Source: Oscillospiraceae bacterium
GTDB lineage: Bacteria; Bacillota; Clostridia; Oscillospirales; Oscillospiraceae
Direction: 5' to 3'
Length of the DNA stretch: 13,868 nt
Assembly: GCA_020025375.1 (NCBI GenBank)
Contig: JAHHSF010000022.1
Span: forward strand, 1-13,868
In this document: in pieces, positions 1-8,333 of the stretch
How the letters are laid out: each line of letters starts with the position of its first letter
Numbering within the stretch: position 1 is the stretch's first letter
The notes under the pieces: model-generated
Databases searched by the model: none
What the model was told of the DNA's origin: nothing
Seen by the model: the letters and a program-made list of their open reading frames with translations, nothing else
Made by a program: the position numbers and the translations under genes

Positions 1-892
1 GGGCGGTGCGGATGGGGCTTACCCCGTTCAGGGGGCCTTTGCGGGTCAGGCGGAGAAGGCCTTCCCCGGTGCCGACCTGACAGCCAGCCTCCCGCAACAG
101 GTTGGTGACGGGGATCAGATGGCTGGGGTCTACCCCCTCCAGCTCCACCGAACCCCCCGCCGCCGCTACGGCGGCCAGATGGGTACAGGCCACGATTCGG
201 TCCCCCATGACGGTGTACTCCACCCCATGGAGGGGTTGGCCGCCCTGAACGGTGATCACCGGGCTACCCGCCCCAAAGACCTTGGCCCCCATAGCCCGCA
301 GGAAGTTCTGCAGATCTACGATTTCTGGCTCCTGGGCGGCGTTGGTGATGGTGGTGACCCCTTCGGCGGCCACGGCGGCCAGCATGGAGTTCTCCGTGGC
401 ACCCACACTGGGGAAGGAGAGAGCGATGTCCCCGGCCCGGAGGCGGGTTGCCTGGCAGAGCAGGCCCTCTGGCCCCTCCTGAATCTCGGCTCCCAGCGTA
501 CGAAGGGCGGCAAGATGGAGGTCGATGGGCCGTGGTCCCAGCTCACAGCCGCCGGGATAGCTCAGGATGGCCCGGCCGGTCCGGCCCAGGATGGCCCCCA
601 GAAAGAGGACGGAGGAGCGCATCTCCCGCATGAGTCCGTCTGGAATCTCCTGCCGGGCGAGGGAACCGGCGTCCACCGTGACGGTCTCCCCCTCCTGGGT
701 CACGGTACAGCCCAGATGGTCCAGAATGGAAAGGGAAGCCCTCACGTCGGAGAGGGGCGGACAGTTGTGGATGACGCTCACCCCGGGGCAAAGCACCGCG
801 GCAGCCAGGATGGGCAGGGCGCTGTTCTTGGCCCCGTGGACGGTGAGACGGCCCTCCAGGGGCCGTCCGCCGGAGATGGTAAAAATGCTCAT
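1..892 (-). CDS. murA: UDP-N-acetylglucosamine 1-carboxyvinyltransferase MurA (3' end outside window)
   Basis: Cytoplasmic enzyme that transfers enolpyruvate from phosphoenolpyruvate to UDP-GlcNAc, the first committed step of peptidoglycan synthesis. Translating the minus strand from the ATG at 892 gives 297 uninterrupted codons to the window edge, about 70% of the usual ~420 residues. Family landmarks are present: the Lys22-Asn23 pair in HGAKNSALPIL, and the catalytic cysteine (target of fosfomycin) at about Cys116 in YPGGCELGPRPIDLH. The start is supported by GGAGGG seven bases upstream. It follows murG by 58 nt on the same strand and is probably cotranscribed with it. A murA directly after murG, where murC often lies, is a compact clostridial-style arrangement. 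Many Firmicutes have two MurA paralogues; which one this is cannot be told here. The later catalytic Asp and Arg regions lie outside the window. Confidence 0.95.
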   Translation of the reverse strand, partial: MSIFTISGGRPLEGRLTVHGAKNSALPILAAAVLCPGVSVIHNCPPLSDVRASLSILDHLGCTVTQEGETVTVDAGSLARQEIPDGLMREMRSSVLFLGAILGRTGRAILSYPGGCELGPRPIDLHLAALRTLGAEIQEGPEGLLCQATRLRAGDIALSFPSVGATENSMLAAVAAEGVTTITNAAQEPEIVDLQNFLRAMGAKVFGAGSPVITVQGGQPLHGVEYTVMGDRIVACTHLAAVAAAGGSVELEGVDPSHLIPVTNLLREAGCQVGTGEGLLRLTRKGPLNGVSPIRTA

Positions 893-950
893 GGTCTCGC
901 CCTCCGCAATTCAGGTTTTCATCCCATCCTATGCGGAACGCGGGAAATGG

Positions 951-2054
951 TCAGCAGAGCAGGCCCAAAAGGGTGGTGTAGATACGCTCGTTGGCATCGG
1001 GGGTCCCCAGAGCCTGGAGGGCGGCCCGCATCTTGGCCCGCTCCCCCTCATCCGCCAGCAGGCGGGTGATCTGGTCGTAGAGGACCTGACCGGAGCAGTC
1101 CTTTTCCGGCAGGAGCAGAGCGCCTCCCGCCTGGGCCAGGACCTGGGCATTCTTGGTCTGGTGATCCCCGGTGACATTGGGGGAGGGGACCAGGATGCAG
1201 GGCTTGGCGATGGCGGACAGCTCGGCGATGGTGGAGGCCCCGGCCCGGCAGAGGACCAGGTCGGCCGCCGCCATCACAGTGGGCATATCGTAGATATACT
1301 CCCGAATCTCCAGGCCGTCGGGCAAAGCGCCCACGGACTGGGTCAGAGTGGAAAAGTTCCGTCCTGCCCCATGGATGTGTCGGAAGGGGGCACCGGCGGT
1401 CTTTTCCAGGGCAAAGACCTCGCCCACATAGCGGTTCATCACTGCGGCGCCCAGACTGCCCCACACCGAGACCACCAGGGGCCGGTCGTCGGTCAGGCCC
1501 AGAGCGGCCCGGGCCTCAGAGCGGGTGTAGCGGAAGAAGTCCCCCCGCACCGGGGTGCCGGTGACGGTGACCTTTTCCGGGTGCTCGTAGTGCTTCCGGC
1601 TTTCCTCAAAGCCCACCATCACCACATCGGCCACCTTGGACAGGGCCTTGGTAGTCAGGCCGGGGAGGGCGTTGGACTCGTGGACGGCGGTGGGGATGCC
1701 TCGGGCTGCCGCCGCCTTCACCAGGGGGAAGGAGGCGTAGCCGCCGGTGCCCACCACCAGGTCGGGCTTGAAGTCGTCCAGAATGGTGTTGGCCTGTTTC
1801 TTGGAACGGTTCAGGTTGACCACGGTGTTCAGATTGTGCTTGATGGCGGCGGGGGAAAAGGAGCGGTAAAAGCTGCTGATGGTTACGGTCTTGATGTCGT
1901 AGCCCTCCTTGGGGACCAGGCGGGTCTCCATGCCCCCATCCGCCCCCACAAAGAGGATCTGACAGCCGGGGTGCCGCTCCTGAAAGAGCTTCGCCAGAGC
2001 CACGGCGGGGTTGATGTGTCCGGCGGTGCCGCCGCAGGTAAAGAGAATGTTCAT
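951..2054 (-). CDS. murG: UDP-GlcNAc:lipid I N-acetylglucosaminyltransferase MurG
   Basis: Membrane-associated GT28-family enzyme that adds GlcNAc to lipid I to make lipid II on the inner membrane face. The 367-residue product has the family length. The N-terminal glycine loop GGTAGHINPA is at residues 8-17, GTGGYASFP at 102-110, HESNALPG at 125-132, the UDP-GlcNAc-binding segment RAGASTIAEL at 270-279, and DHQTKNA at 298-304. One oddity: the usual V-x-G-G-S-x-G-A loop reads VWGSLGA near residues 197-203, with Trp in place of the first Gly. The longest frame starts at a GTG at 2063, but that GTG lies inside the likely Shine-Dalgarno AGGGTG. The ATG at 2054 gives the standard MNILFTCGGT start with six-base spacing. 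It begins 29 nt after ftsW. Confidence 0.96.
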   Translation of the reverse strand: MNILFTCGGTAGHINPAVALAKLFQERHPGCQILFVGADGGMETRLVPKEGYDIKTVTISSFYRSFSPAAIKHNLNTVVNLNRSKKQANTILDDFKPDLVVGTGGYASFPLVKAAAARGIPTAVHESNALPGLTTKALSKVADVVMVGFEESRKHYEHPEKVTVTGTPVRGDFFRYTRSEARAALGLTDDRPLVVSVWGSLGAAVMNRYVGEVFALEKTAGAPFRHIHGAGRNFSTLTQSVGALPDGLEIREYIYDMPTVMAAADLVLCRAGASTIAELSAIAKPCILVPSPNVTGDHQTKNAQVLAQAGGALLLPEKDCSGQVLYDQITRLLADEGERAKMRAALQALGTPDANERIYTTLLGLLC

Positions 2055-2083
2055 AACATACACCCTTTTGTAGGAATAAGATT

Positions 2084-3310
2084 TTAATCTTGCTTGGGAG
2101 CGGGAATTTGCCTGGAGACACTCAATATAATGCCCATTTCCATAAGCTGGATCATGAGGGCGGTGCCTCCGTAGGAGAAGAAGGGCAGGGAGATGCCGGT
2201 GACGGGGAAGAGGTTGGTGACCACGCCGATGTTCAGAAAGACCTGGAAGGCCAGCAGGGTGGTGATGCCCACCACCAGCAGGGCCCCGAAACGGTCCCGG
2301 GCGTGGAGGGCGATCCAGTAGCCCCGCAGGATGAGCAGGGCGAAGAGAAGCAGGACGATGGCCGCGCCGATGTAGCCCAGCTCCTCACAGACGATGGCAA
2401 AGACGAAGTCGTTATGCTCCTCGGGCAGATAGAGGAATTTCTGGCGGCTCCGGCCCAGGCCCAGGCCCAGCAAGCCTCCCGAGCCGATGGCGTAAAGGGA
2501 CTGGATGGTCTGATAACCGCCATCCTTGGGATAGGACCAGGGGTCCCGCCACAGGTCGATACGCTTGGTCATGTAGTCGGTGGTGGTGATGATGAGGGTC
2601 AGACCGGCCACCATCAGGCTTCCTCCGCCCACAAACCAGCCCAGGCGTATGCCTGAGGCGAAGAGGACGGCCGCCCCGGCCACCAGAATGAGGATGGTGC
2701 CCGACATGTGAGGCTCGAATTTCATCAGGACCACGATGAGGAGCAGGATGGCGCCGTAGGGGACGAGTTCCAGGAAGCCGATTCGCTTCAAAAAGACCAT
2801 GAGCCGCCCGTAAAAGGTGCGGGTGTCCCATTTCTTGGGCCGTTTCAATTTCATCTCGCTGTCCCGCTTGGAGAGCCGGGCTGAGAAGTAGAGGACCACC
2901 CCCACTTTGGCAATCTCCGAGGGCTGGAACTGGGGGATGGGGCCGATGGACCGAATCCAGCGGCGGGCATTGTTACGCTCCACACCGATGCCGGGGATGA
3001 GGACCAGCACCAGCAGAAGGATGGAGAAGCCAAGGATAAAGACCGACATCCAGCGGAGCTGCTGATAGTTGAGGCGTGAGGTAAGGTACATGATAAAGAC
3101 CCCGGCCACGGCGAAGAGAAATTGCCGCTTGGCATAGTAGGTGGGGTCGTGCTTGGAGAGCTCCTCGTAAAAGGCGGTGGCCGAGGAGGCCGAAAAGACC
3201 ATGATAAGGCCAAAGCCCAGCAGAAGGAGGGTGAGGGTGAAGAAGGGCAGGTCGATGGGCCCCTTGGCCCACTGCTCCTCCAGGGTCAGGTCGCGTTTGG
3301 CTTTTGCCAT
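2084..3310 (-). CDS. ftsW: SEDS-family peptidoglycan glycosyltransferase FtsW/SpoVE
   Basis: Polytopic membrane polymerase of the SEDS family that links lipid II into glycan strands, working with a class B PBP such as the one encoded upstream in this cluster. The 408-residue product has about ten hydrophobic segments. The family signature LPEEHNDFVFAIVCEELG spans about 295-312, and its Asp301 matches the essential catalytic Asp of RodA/FtsW. Near the C-terminus, NLFPVTGISLPFFSYGG (about 366-382) is the typical SEDS motif. A basic cytoplasmic loop at about 145-178 is longer than in B. subtilis SpoVE. The ATG at 3310 has AAAGGGGG about ten bases upstream and lies 39 nt after mraY. murD, which usually sits between mraY and ftsW, is absent. 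Position next to murG favours FtsW/SpoVE over RodA; sequence alone does not separate a vegetative from a sporulation role. Confidence 0.93.
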   Translation of the reverse strand: MAKAKRDLTLEEQWAKGPIDLPFFTLTLLLLGFGLIMVFSASSATAFYEELSKHDPTYYAKRQFLFAVAGVFIMYLTSRLNYQQLRWMSVFILGFSILLLVLVLIPGIGVERNNARRWIRSIGPIPQFQPSEIAKVGVVLYFSARLSKRDSEMKLKRPKKWDTRTFYGRLMVFLKRIGFLELVPYGAILLLIVVLMKFEPHMSGTILILVAGAAVLFASGIRLGWFVGGGSLMVAGLTLIITTTDYMTKRIDLWRDPWSYPKDGGYQTIQSLYAIGSGGLLGLGLGRSRQKFLYLPEEHNDFVFAIVCEELGYIGAAIVLLLFALLILRGYWIALHARDRFGALLVVGITTLLAFQVFLNIGVVTNLFPVTGISLPFFSYGGTALMIQLMEMGIILSVSRQIPAPKQD

Positions 3311-3349
3311 GGGCCGCGGGCCCCCTTTCCATAGAAGGTAACGTTCAAA

Positions 3350-4342
3350 TCAGCGCAGGAAGCGGTCATAGACCCCGGCGAAGGCCAGCAGACAGGCGGC
3401 CAGGGTAATGGCGGAAAAGGTAGCTACCACCCGTATCTCACTCCACCCGCACATCTCAAAGTGGTGATGGAGGGGGGCCATCTTGAAGATGCGTTTGCCA
3501 TGGGTGGCTTTGAAATAGGCTACCTGGATGATGTCGGACAGGGTTTCGGCGATATAGATGATACCCACCGGAATAAGAATGAGAGGCATATCATAGGCGA
3601 AGGCCAGGCCGCACACCATGCCGCCCAGGAAGAGGGAGCCGGTGTCCCCCATAAAGACCTTGGCGGGGTGGAAGTTATAGAAGAGAAAAGCCATCAGCCC
3701 GCCCGCCAGGGCGGCGGCCAGCAGGCCAATGGTCATATAGCCCCAGACAGCGCCCACGGCGGCGTAGAAGGCCATGACGGGGAGGGTTACCGAGGCGGCC
3801 AGACCGTCTACCCCGTCGGTGATGTTCACGGCGTTCACGGTGCCCACGATGACGAGGGTGGCAAAGACCATATAGACCGGCCAGGGGAGGGGAATGGAGG
3901 CACCCACAAAGGGAACGTAGAGGTTGGGGGTCAGATGCCCGCCGTGGCGGAGCAGGGTGGTAAAGGCGATGGCCGCCGCCAGCTGAAGCAGAAACTTCTG
4001 GGGGGCGGTAAGACCGGTGTTCTGGTGCTTGGCCACCTTGGCGTAGTCGTCCACGAAACCGATGAGGCCGAAGACCAGGGCGAAGAGCAGGACAAAAAGG
4101 GGAGCGGGGTTGGCTGCCAAATCACGGACACAGAGGGCCACCAGGGCCACGCCGGTGCCCACGATGAACATAATGCCCCCCATGGTTGGGGTGCCTTGCT
4201 TGCTTATGTGCCAGGTGGGACCGTCCTCTTTGATCGCCTGGCCCGCCTTCAGACGGCGCAGGGTTGGAATGAGGAACCGGCCCAGAAGCAGGGTAAGGAA
4301 AAAAGAGACGAGGAAACCGAGCATCAACCGTGTGATAGGCAT
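3350..4342 (-). CDS. mraY: Phospho-N-acetylmuramoyl-pentapeptide transferase MraY
   Basis: Integral membrane enzyme that transfers phospho-MurNAc-pentapeptide from UDP to undecaprenyl phosphate, forming lipid I. The 330-residue product has the family length and about ten membrane segments. Conserved active-site motifs are intact: DDYAK (Asp98-Asp99), NITDGVDGLA (173-182, with Asp176 and Asp179), MGDTGSLFLGG (231-241), and the triple histidine in PLHHHFEMCGWSE (His292-294). The start is secure, with a perfect GGAGGT five bases before the ATG. It follows murE after a 140-nt gap, where murF is commonly found, and precedes ftsW by 39 nt with no murD between. Confidence 0.97.
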   Translation of the reverse strand: MPITRLMLGFLVSFFLTLLLGRFLIPTLRRLKAGQAIKEDGPTWHISKQGTPTMGGIMFIVGTGVALVALCVRDLAANPAPLFVLLFALVFGLIGFVDDYAKVAKHQNTGLTAPQKFLLQLAAAIAFTTLLRHGGHLTPNLYVPFVGASIPLPWPVYMVFATLVIVGTVNAVNITDGVDGLAASVTLPVMAFYAAVGAVWGYMTIGLLAAALAGGLMAFLFYNFHPAKVFMGDTGSLFLGGMVCGLAFAYDMPLILIPVGIIYIAETLSDIIQVAYFKATHGKRIFKMAPLHHHFEMCGWSEIRVVATFSAITLAACLLAFAGVYDRFLR

Positions 4343-4482
4343 ATTGAACCTCCGAAGTTTTGTACTTCTTTCTTAGTGCTTTGCAATAAAAAAGCCATGC
4401 GGCCATCCCGGGTCAGGCCTTAGATTTCAGCCGTGGTCGGGACGGACCATATACCGTAAAAACAGTTCAAAACTATTTTTTA
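4343..4482. other. murE-mraY intergenic spacer (position where murF is usual)
   Basis: This 140-nt gap is the largest non-coding break inside the downstream half of the cluster, and no open frame in it resembles MurF. On the minus strand it holds an A/U-rich hairpin just after the murE stop, then a GC-rich block ending in GGC plus six T (about 4388-4396), then a short GAAGT/ACTTC inverted repeat, then the strong mraY Shine-Dalgarno. I see no convincing promoter hexamer pair. It could serve as a partial transcription break or an mRNA processing site, but this is inference. Confidence 0.5.
4458..4480 (-). terminator. A/U-rich hairpin directly downstream of murE
   Basis: Two 10-base arms, 4458-4467 and 4471-4480, pair around a 3-base loop with one U-G wobble. 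It begins two bases after the murE stop codon. The arms are almost all A-U, so the fold is weak, and the U-rich part is the 3' arm itself. It may be a leaky terminator or a chance A/T palindrome. Confidence 0.25.
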
Positions 4483-5925
4483 TTATTTCTGGAAGTAGGC
4501 GGCGATCTCTTCCCGCTCATCCAGTGGAAGAATCTGTCCCTTCACTTCCTGATAGGTCTCGTGGCCCTTACCGGCGAAAAGGAGAACGTCCCCCTCCTTC
4601 CCCTCGGCCAGGGCAGCTCGGATGGCCTCCTTTCGGTCTGGGATGAGGCGGTACTTGCCACCGGAGCGTTCCATACCGGGGAGCATATCGGCTAGAATGG
4701 CCTCCGGCTCCTCGTTCCGGGGATTGTCGCTGGTGAGGAAGGTGAGGTCGGCCAGCTTGCCGGCAATCTCTCCCATGATGGGACGCTTGGTCTTATCCCG
4801 GTTGCCGCCGCATCCCACCAGGCAGAGGAGCCGTCCCGTGGTAAAGGGACGCAGGGAGGTGAGGGCGTTTTCCAAAGCGTCCGGGGTATGGGAGTAGTCC
4901 AGAATCACGGTGTAGGCGGCAGGGGTGGAGACCACCTCCATCCGTCCCTTCACGCCCTTGGCGTGGGAGAGGGCCTCCAGCGCCCGGGGCAGGGGGATGC
5001 CAAGCTGGATGGCAGAGGCAATGACCGCCAGAGCGTTGTAGACCGAAAATTTTCCGGGGATGTGCAGGATGGCCCGGCCGAGGCCGCACGGGGCCAGGGC
5101 CTCGAACTGGATGTGGTCGGGGAAAAGCTTGGGATTTTCAGCAGTGAGGTCGGCCTCCTGCCGGTGGACGGCATAGGTGAAGGCGGGGATGGAGACCTGC
5201 TGCTTGTAGAGACGGCCGGTCTCATCGTCCAGGTTGAGAATGGCCAGGTCGGCCTGCCGGAAGAGAAGGGCCTTGGCCTCCCGGTAGGCCTCCATGGTGC
5301 CGTGATAGTCCAGGTGGTCCTGGGTCAGATTGGTGAAGATGGCCTGGGCAAAGCGGAGCCCTGCGGTGCGGTGCTGGACCAGGGCGTGGGAGGAGACCTC
5401 CATCACCACATGGGTGCACCCCGCATCCGCCATCCGGCGGAAGAGGGCTTGGAGCTCATAGGATTCCGGGGTGGTGCGGTGGGCCTCCAGCTCAAGGGAA
5501 CCCACCATGTTCCGATTGGTGCCGATGAGACCCACAGGGGTGCCCAGGCACTCCTCCAGCAAGTTTTTCAGCAGGGTTGTGGTGGTGGTCTTGCCGTTGG
5601 TACCGGTGACGGCGATGAGGGTCATCTTCTCGGCTGGGTGGCCAAACCAGTTGGCCGAGACCAGGGCCAGGGCCAGACGGGCATCGGGGACCACTACCCA
5701 AGGGCCCTCCTCGTGGGGGGGCGTTTCACACAGGATGGCGGCCGCGCCCTTTTCCAGAGCGGCGGAAATGAATTCATGTCCGTCCCGGACCGCCCCCCGC
5801 AGAGCGGCGAAAAGGCCGCCGGGCTGGGTCTGACGGGTATCATAGCTAATGGAGCCGATCTCGGTCTCCAGGTCGATGTGGGCGGTGGAGACCTCCACGC
5901 CCTTTAGCAGGTCCTTCAGCTTCAA
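4483..5925 (-). CDS. murE: UDP-MurNAc-L-Ala-D-Glu:meso-diaminopimelate ligase MurE
   Basis: ATP-dependent cytoplasmic ligase that adds the third residue of the stem peptide. The 480-residue product shows the Mur ligase layout: N-terminal nucleotide-sugar domain with SYDTRQTQPGGLFAAL, central P-loop GTNGKTT (108-114, Lys112), the probable carbamylated Lys218 in YREAKALLF, and the C-terminal domain with VGCGGNRDKTKRPIM. The specificity motif DNPRNEEP (about 400-407) has the Arg typical of meso-diaminopimelate ligases rather than lysine ligases, so the peptidoglycan is probably A1-gamma type. The longest frame begins at a TTG at 5940, immediately after the upstream stop. I prefer the TTG at 5925 because GGGAGTG lies six bases upstream and the product then begins MKLKDLL, like other MurE proteins. 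It starts 15 nt after spoVD and is surely cotranscribed. Confidence 0.95.
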   Translation of the reverse strand: MKLKDLLKGVEVSTAHIDLETEIGSISYDTRQTQPGGLFAALRGAVRDGHEFISAALEKGAAAILCETPPHEEGPWVVVPDARLALALVSANWFGHPAEKMTLIAVTGTNGKTTTTTLLKNLLEECLGTPVGLIGTNRNMVGSLELEAHRTTPESYELQALFRRMADAGCTHVVMEVSSHALVQHRTAGLRFAQAIFTNLTQDHLDYHGTMEAYREAKALLFRQADLAILNLDDETGRLYKQQVSIPAFTYAVHRQEADLTAENPKLFPDHIQFEALAPCGLGRAILHIPGKFSVYNALAVIASAIQLGIPLPRALEALSHAKGVKGRMEVVSTPAAYTVILDYSHTPDALENALTSLRPFTTGRLLCLVGCGGNRDKTKRPIMGEIAGKLADLTFLTSDNPRNEEPEAILADMLPGMERSGGKYRLIPDRKEAIRAALAEGKEGDVLLFAGKGHETYQEVKGQILPLDEREEIAAYFQK

Positions 5926-5931
5926 GGTAAA

Positions 5932-5938
5932 CACTCCC
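5932..5938 (-). promoter_or_regulatory. Ribosome binding site deciding the murE start
   Basis: GGGAGTG, read on the minus strand, sits in the 15-base gap after the spoVD stop, six bases before the TTG at 5925. The alternative TTG at 5940 would overlap the region just before this site and would have no comparable upstream Shine-Dalgarno. Confidence 0.6.
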
Positions 5939-5940
5939 AA

Positions 5941-8313
5941 TTAATCATAAATGGTATTATCCGCGAATCTCACTTCCACCACGGTGCCCAGGGCGACCTG
6001 AGCGCCGGGGGCCACGGATTGACTGCCCGCCACGGTGGAGGAGGTGTAATAGCCAGTTGCGCCGGTGGCCTTCATATACAGGCCGACTTTGGCGAGAGCT
6101 TCTCGGGCGGCCTGGGGGGCCTTGCCGGTCACGTCGGGAACGGTAACGGCCTCGTCGGGCTTGGTGCCGCCCAGGTAGAGAACGATTTCGCTGCTGCCGG
6201 GGACGGTGGCTCCGGCGGCGGGGATCTGGTCGGTGACAGCGGTGCCGTCCCCCACGGTGCGGTAGGTGAGGCCTGCCTTTTTCAGCAGGCGCTCGGCCTC
6301 TGCCAGGGGGAAGTCGGTGACCTTGGGCACCATGGTGTCTACGCCGGAGAGTTCGCCCTCGGTATACTGCTTCTCCACCCCCATGTGGTCCAGGATGTCG
6401 GCCAAGAGCTGGCCGGCGATGGGGGCGGCCATGCCGCCGCCCGAAATGAACTGGCCGTTGGGGGTGTAGCTGCTTTCGGGGGAGGCGGTCTTGGGGCTGT
6501 CCAGCGCCACCAGGACAATGACCTTGGGGTCGTTGGCAGGAGCGAAGCCCAGGAAGGAGACCACGTACTCGCCCGCTACCAAGGTCTGGGAGGTGCCGGT
6601 CTTGCCACCGATACGGTAGCCGGCCACATAGGCGTTTTTGCCGGTTCCCTCGCTCACCACCCGCTCCAGGATGGTACGGGTGCGCTCCGAGGTCTGCTCA
6701 CTGATGACCTGGCGTACCTCGGTAGTCTCCACATGCTTGATGACGGTGCCCTCCTCGTCCACGATGGAGTCCAGCACGTGTGGGGTGAGGAGATGGCCGC
6801 CGTTCACCACAGCGGAGGTGGCGCAGAGCATCTGCAGGGGGGTGACGGTGAGCCGCTGACCGAAGGAGGCGGTGGCCAGAGAGGAGATGCCTTCCTCGCT
6901 GACGAAGAAATCCTCGTCCCAGACCACGCTGCCGGACTCGCCCTGCATATCTATCCCGGTGAGGTTCAAAAAGCCGAAGTCCCGGAGATACTGGTAGAAG
7001 GTCTCGGCCCCCAGCTTTTGTCCGATGGCGATGAAGGAGGGGTTGCAGGAGTTCATCACGGCCTCGGCCAGGGTTTGGCTCCCATGGCCCTGCCGCTTGT
7101 GACAGCGGATGGTGTGTCCGGCGATATTAACCGAGCCGGAGCAGTAGAAGGTGTCGTTCTCGTTCACCACGCCCGCTTCCAGGGCGGAGGCCAGGACCAC
7201 CGACTTGAAGGTGGAGCCGGGCTCATAGGTGTCGTTGACCGCCTTGTTTCGCCACTGGGTGTTCCGGGCATTGGCCACGGCGGCGTTGTATTCCTCCTCG
7301 CTCACCGAGGCATCCTCCTTCAGCAGGGCCAGGCCCTTTAGAAGGTTTTCGTCATAGATGGCGCTGGGGCTGTTCAAATCGTAGGTGGGGGCGTTGGCCC
7401 AGCCCAGAATGGCCCCGGTGTTGGGGTCCATGGCGATGGCGAAGCCGCCCTTTTGGGCATCGGCGTTGGCGATACCCTCGGCCAGGGCCTTTTCGCAGTA
7501 GTGCTGGATGGTGGCGTCCAGGGTGAGGTGGAGGTCGTAGCCATCCAGGGCGTCGATGTAGTTTTCGTAACGGTAAAGAAGCTCGGTGCCCGCCCCGTTT
7601 TTGGCGGTGACCACCCGGCCCACCTCGCCGGAGAGCTCCTCCTCGTACATGGCCTCCAGGCCGTAGGCTCCCTTATTGTCGGCGTTTACGAAGCCGATGA
7701 CCTGGGCGGCCAGAGTGGAATAGGGATAGTAGCGCTTGGTGGTGGGCTGGACCACGATGCCGGGGGAGAGCTTGTTTTCCGTGATAAACTCCCGCACCCG
7801 GGAGGAGACCTCCTCCTCGGTCTTCTTGGCTACCACTTCATAGGCGGAGTTGGTCTTGGCCAGCCGGGCCAGAAGGTCGTCCTTTGGGGTCCCCAGAATC
7901 TCAGAGAGGCCCTGGGCGATGAAGTCGTTGGTTGGCTCGGGATAGTTGGGGTAGGGCTTTCCCTTCTCCTTGGCGGTCTCCACCTTTTTGGCGTAGTCGG
8001 CCTGGAGCTTCCCCACGTCCCGGGGGGAGAGGATGATGTCGTGGACGGTGGCCGAGATGGCCAGGATGTTGCCCTGACTGTCGTAAATGACCCCGCGCTT
8101 GGCGGCTACGGCCTTATCTCCGGTTTGCTGCTCGATGGCCTTTTGCTCGTAGAACTCATGGTCCAAAATCTGCAGGGTCCAAAGCTTCCAGAGCAGGGGA
8201 AGAAAAATCAAAACGCCGAAAAGCACCATGAGAAACATGGTGCGGCGAAAGATGGTTCGGTTGGCGCGACGGTCGCCGTCGGGTCGCTGAAAGGGACGGA
8301 TATTATCGGCCAT
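5941..8313 (-). CDS. spoVD: Class B penicillin-binding protein with two PASTA domains (SpoVD/PBP2B type)
   Basis: Membrane-anchored D,D-transpeptidase that cross-links peptidoglycan, expected to act outside the cell with the SEDS protein FtsW/SpoVE. The 790-residue product has a short cytoplasmic tail, one membrane segment (about 25-48), a PBP dimerisation domain, and a transpeptidase domain with all three motifs: S367-T-F-K370, S422-C-N424 and K571-T-G573. Two C-terminal PASTA domains follow (about 661-717 and 723-787), ending NTIYD. B. subtilis PBP2B has two PASTA domains and SpoVD one, so domain count fits PBP2B, while the sigma-E-like promoter upstream fits SpoVD. With no second copy here, it may serve both division and spore cortex. 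The longest frame begins at 8343, but the ATG at 8313 has AGAAAGGA five bases upstream. It lies 102 nt after ftsL, the longest gap in this part of the cluster. Confidence 0.93.
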   Translation of the reverse strand: MADNIRPFQRPDGDRRANRTIFRRTMFLMVLFGVLIFLPLLWKLWTLQILDHEFYEQKAIEQQTGDKAVAAKRGVIYDSQGNILAISATVHDIILSPRDVGKLQADYAKKVETAKEKGKPYPNYPEPTNDFIAQGLSEILGTPKDDLLARLAKTNSAYEVVAKKTEEEVSSRVREFITENKLSPGIVVQPTTKRYYPYSTLAAQVIGFVNADNKGAYGLEAMYEEELSGEVGRVVTAKNGAGTELLYRYENYIDALDGYDLHLTLDATIQHYCEKALAEGIANADAQKGGFAIAMDPNTGAILGWANAPTYDLNSPSAIYDENLLKGLALLKEDASVSEEEYNAAVANARNTQWRNKAVNDTYEPGSTFKSVVLASALEAGVVNENDTFYCSGSVNIAGHTIRCHKRQGHGSQTLAEAVMNSCNPSFIAIGQKLGAETFYQYLRDFGFLNLTGIDMQGESGSVVWDEDFFVSEEGISSLATASFGQRLTVTPLQMLCATSAVVNGGHLLTPHVLDSIVDEEGTVIKHVETTEVRQVISEQTSERTRTILERVVSEGTGKNAYVAGYRIGGKTGTSQTLVAGEYVVSFLGFAPANDPKVIVLVALDSPKTASPESSYTPNGQFISGGGMAAPIAGQLLADILDHMGVEKQYTEGELSGVDTMVPKVTDFPLAEAERLLKKAGLTYRTVGDGTAVTDQIPAAGATVPGSSEIVLYLGGTKPDEAVTVPDVTGKAPQAAREALAKVGLYMKATGATGYYTSSTVAGSQSVAPGAQVALGTVVEVRFADNTIYD

Positions 8314-8333
8314 AGCAGTCCTTTCTGTGGGAA

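Noticed and set aside
567..2087. 506-codon plus-strand open frame opposite murA and murG
   Set aside because: It is antisense to two well-conserved genes. Its product is Gly/Val/His/Gln-rich low complexity with no family motif, a usual artefact of GC-rich codons read on the complementary strand.
4388..4420. GC-rich block plus six T upstream of mraY as an intrinsic terminator
   Set aside because: The best stem I can draw next to the T run has only three to five pairs with bulges, too weak to call.
3461..4423. Plus-strand open frame of 320 codons opposite mraY
   Set aside because: The product is His/Gly/Glu-rich and antisense to an intact mraY with all motifs.
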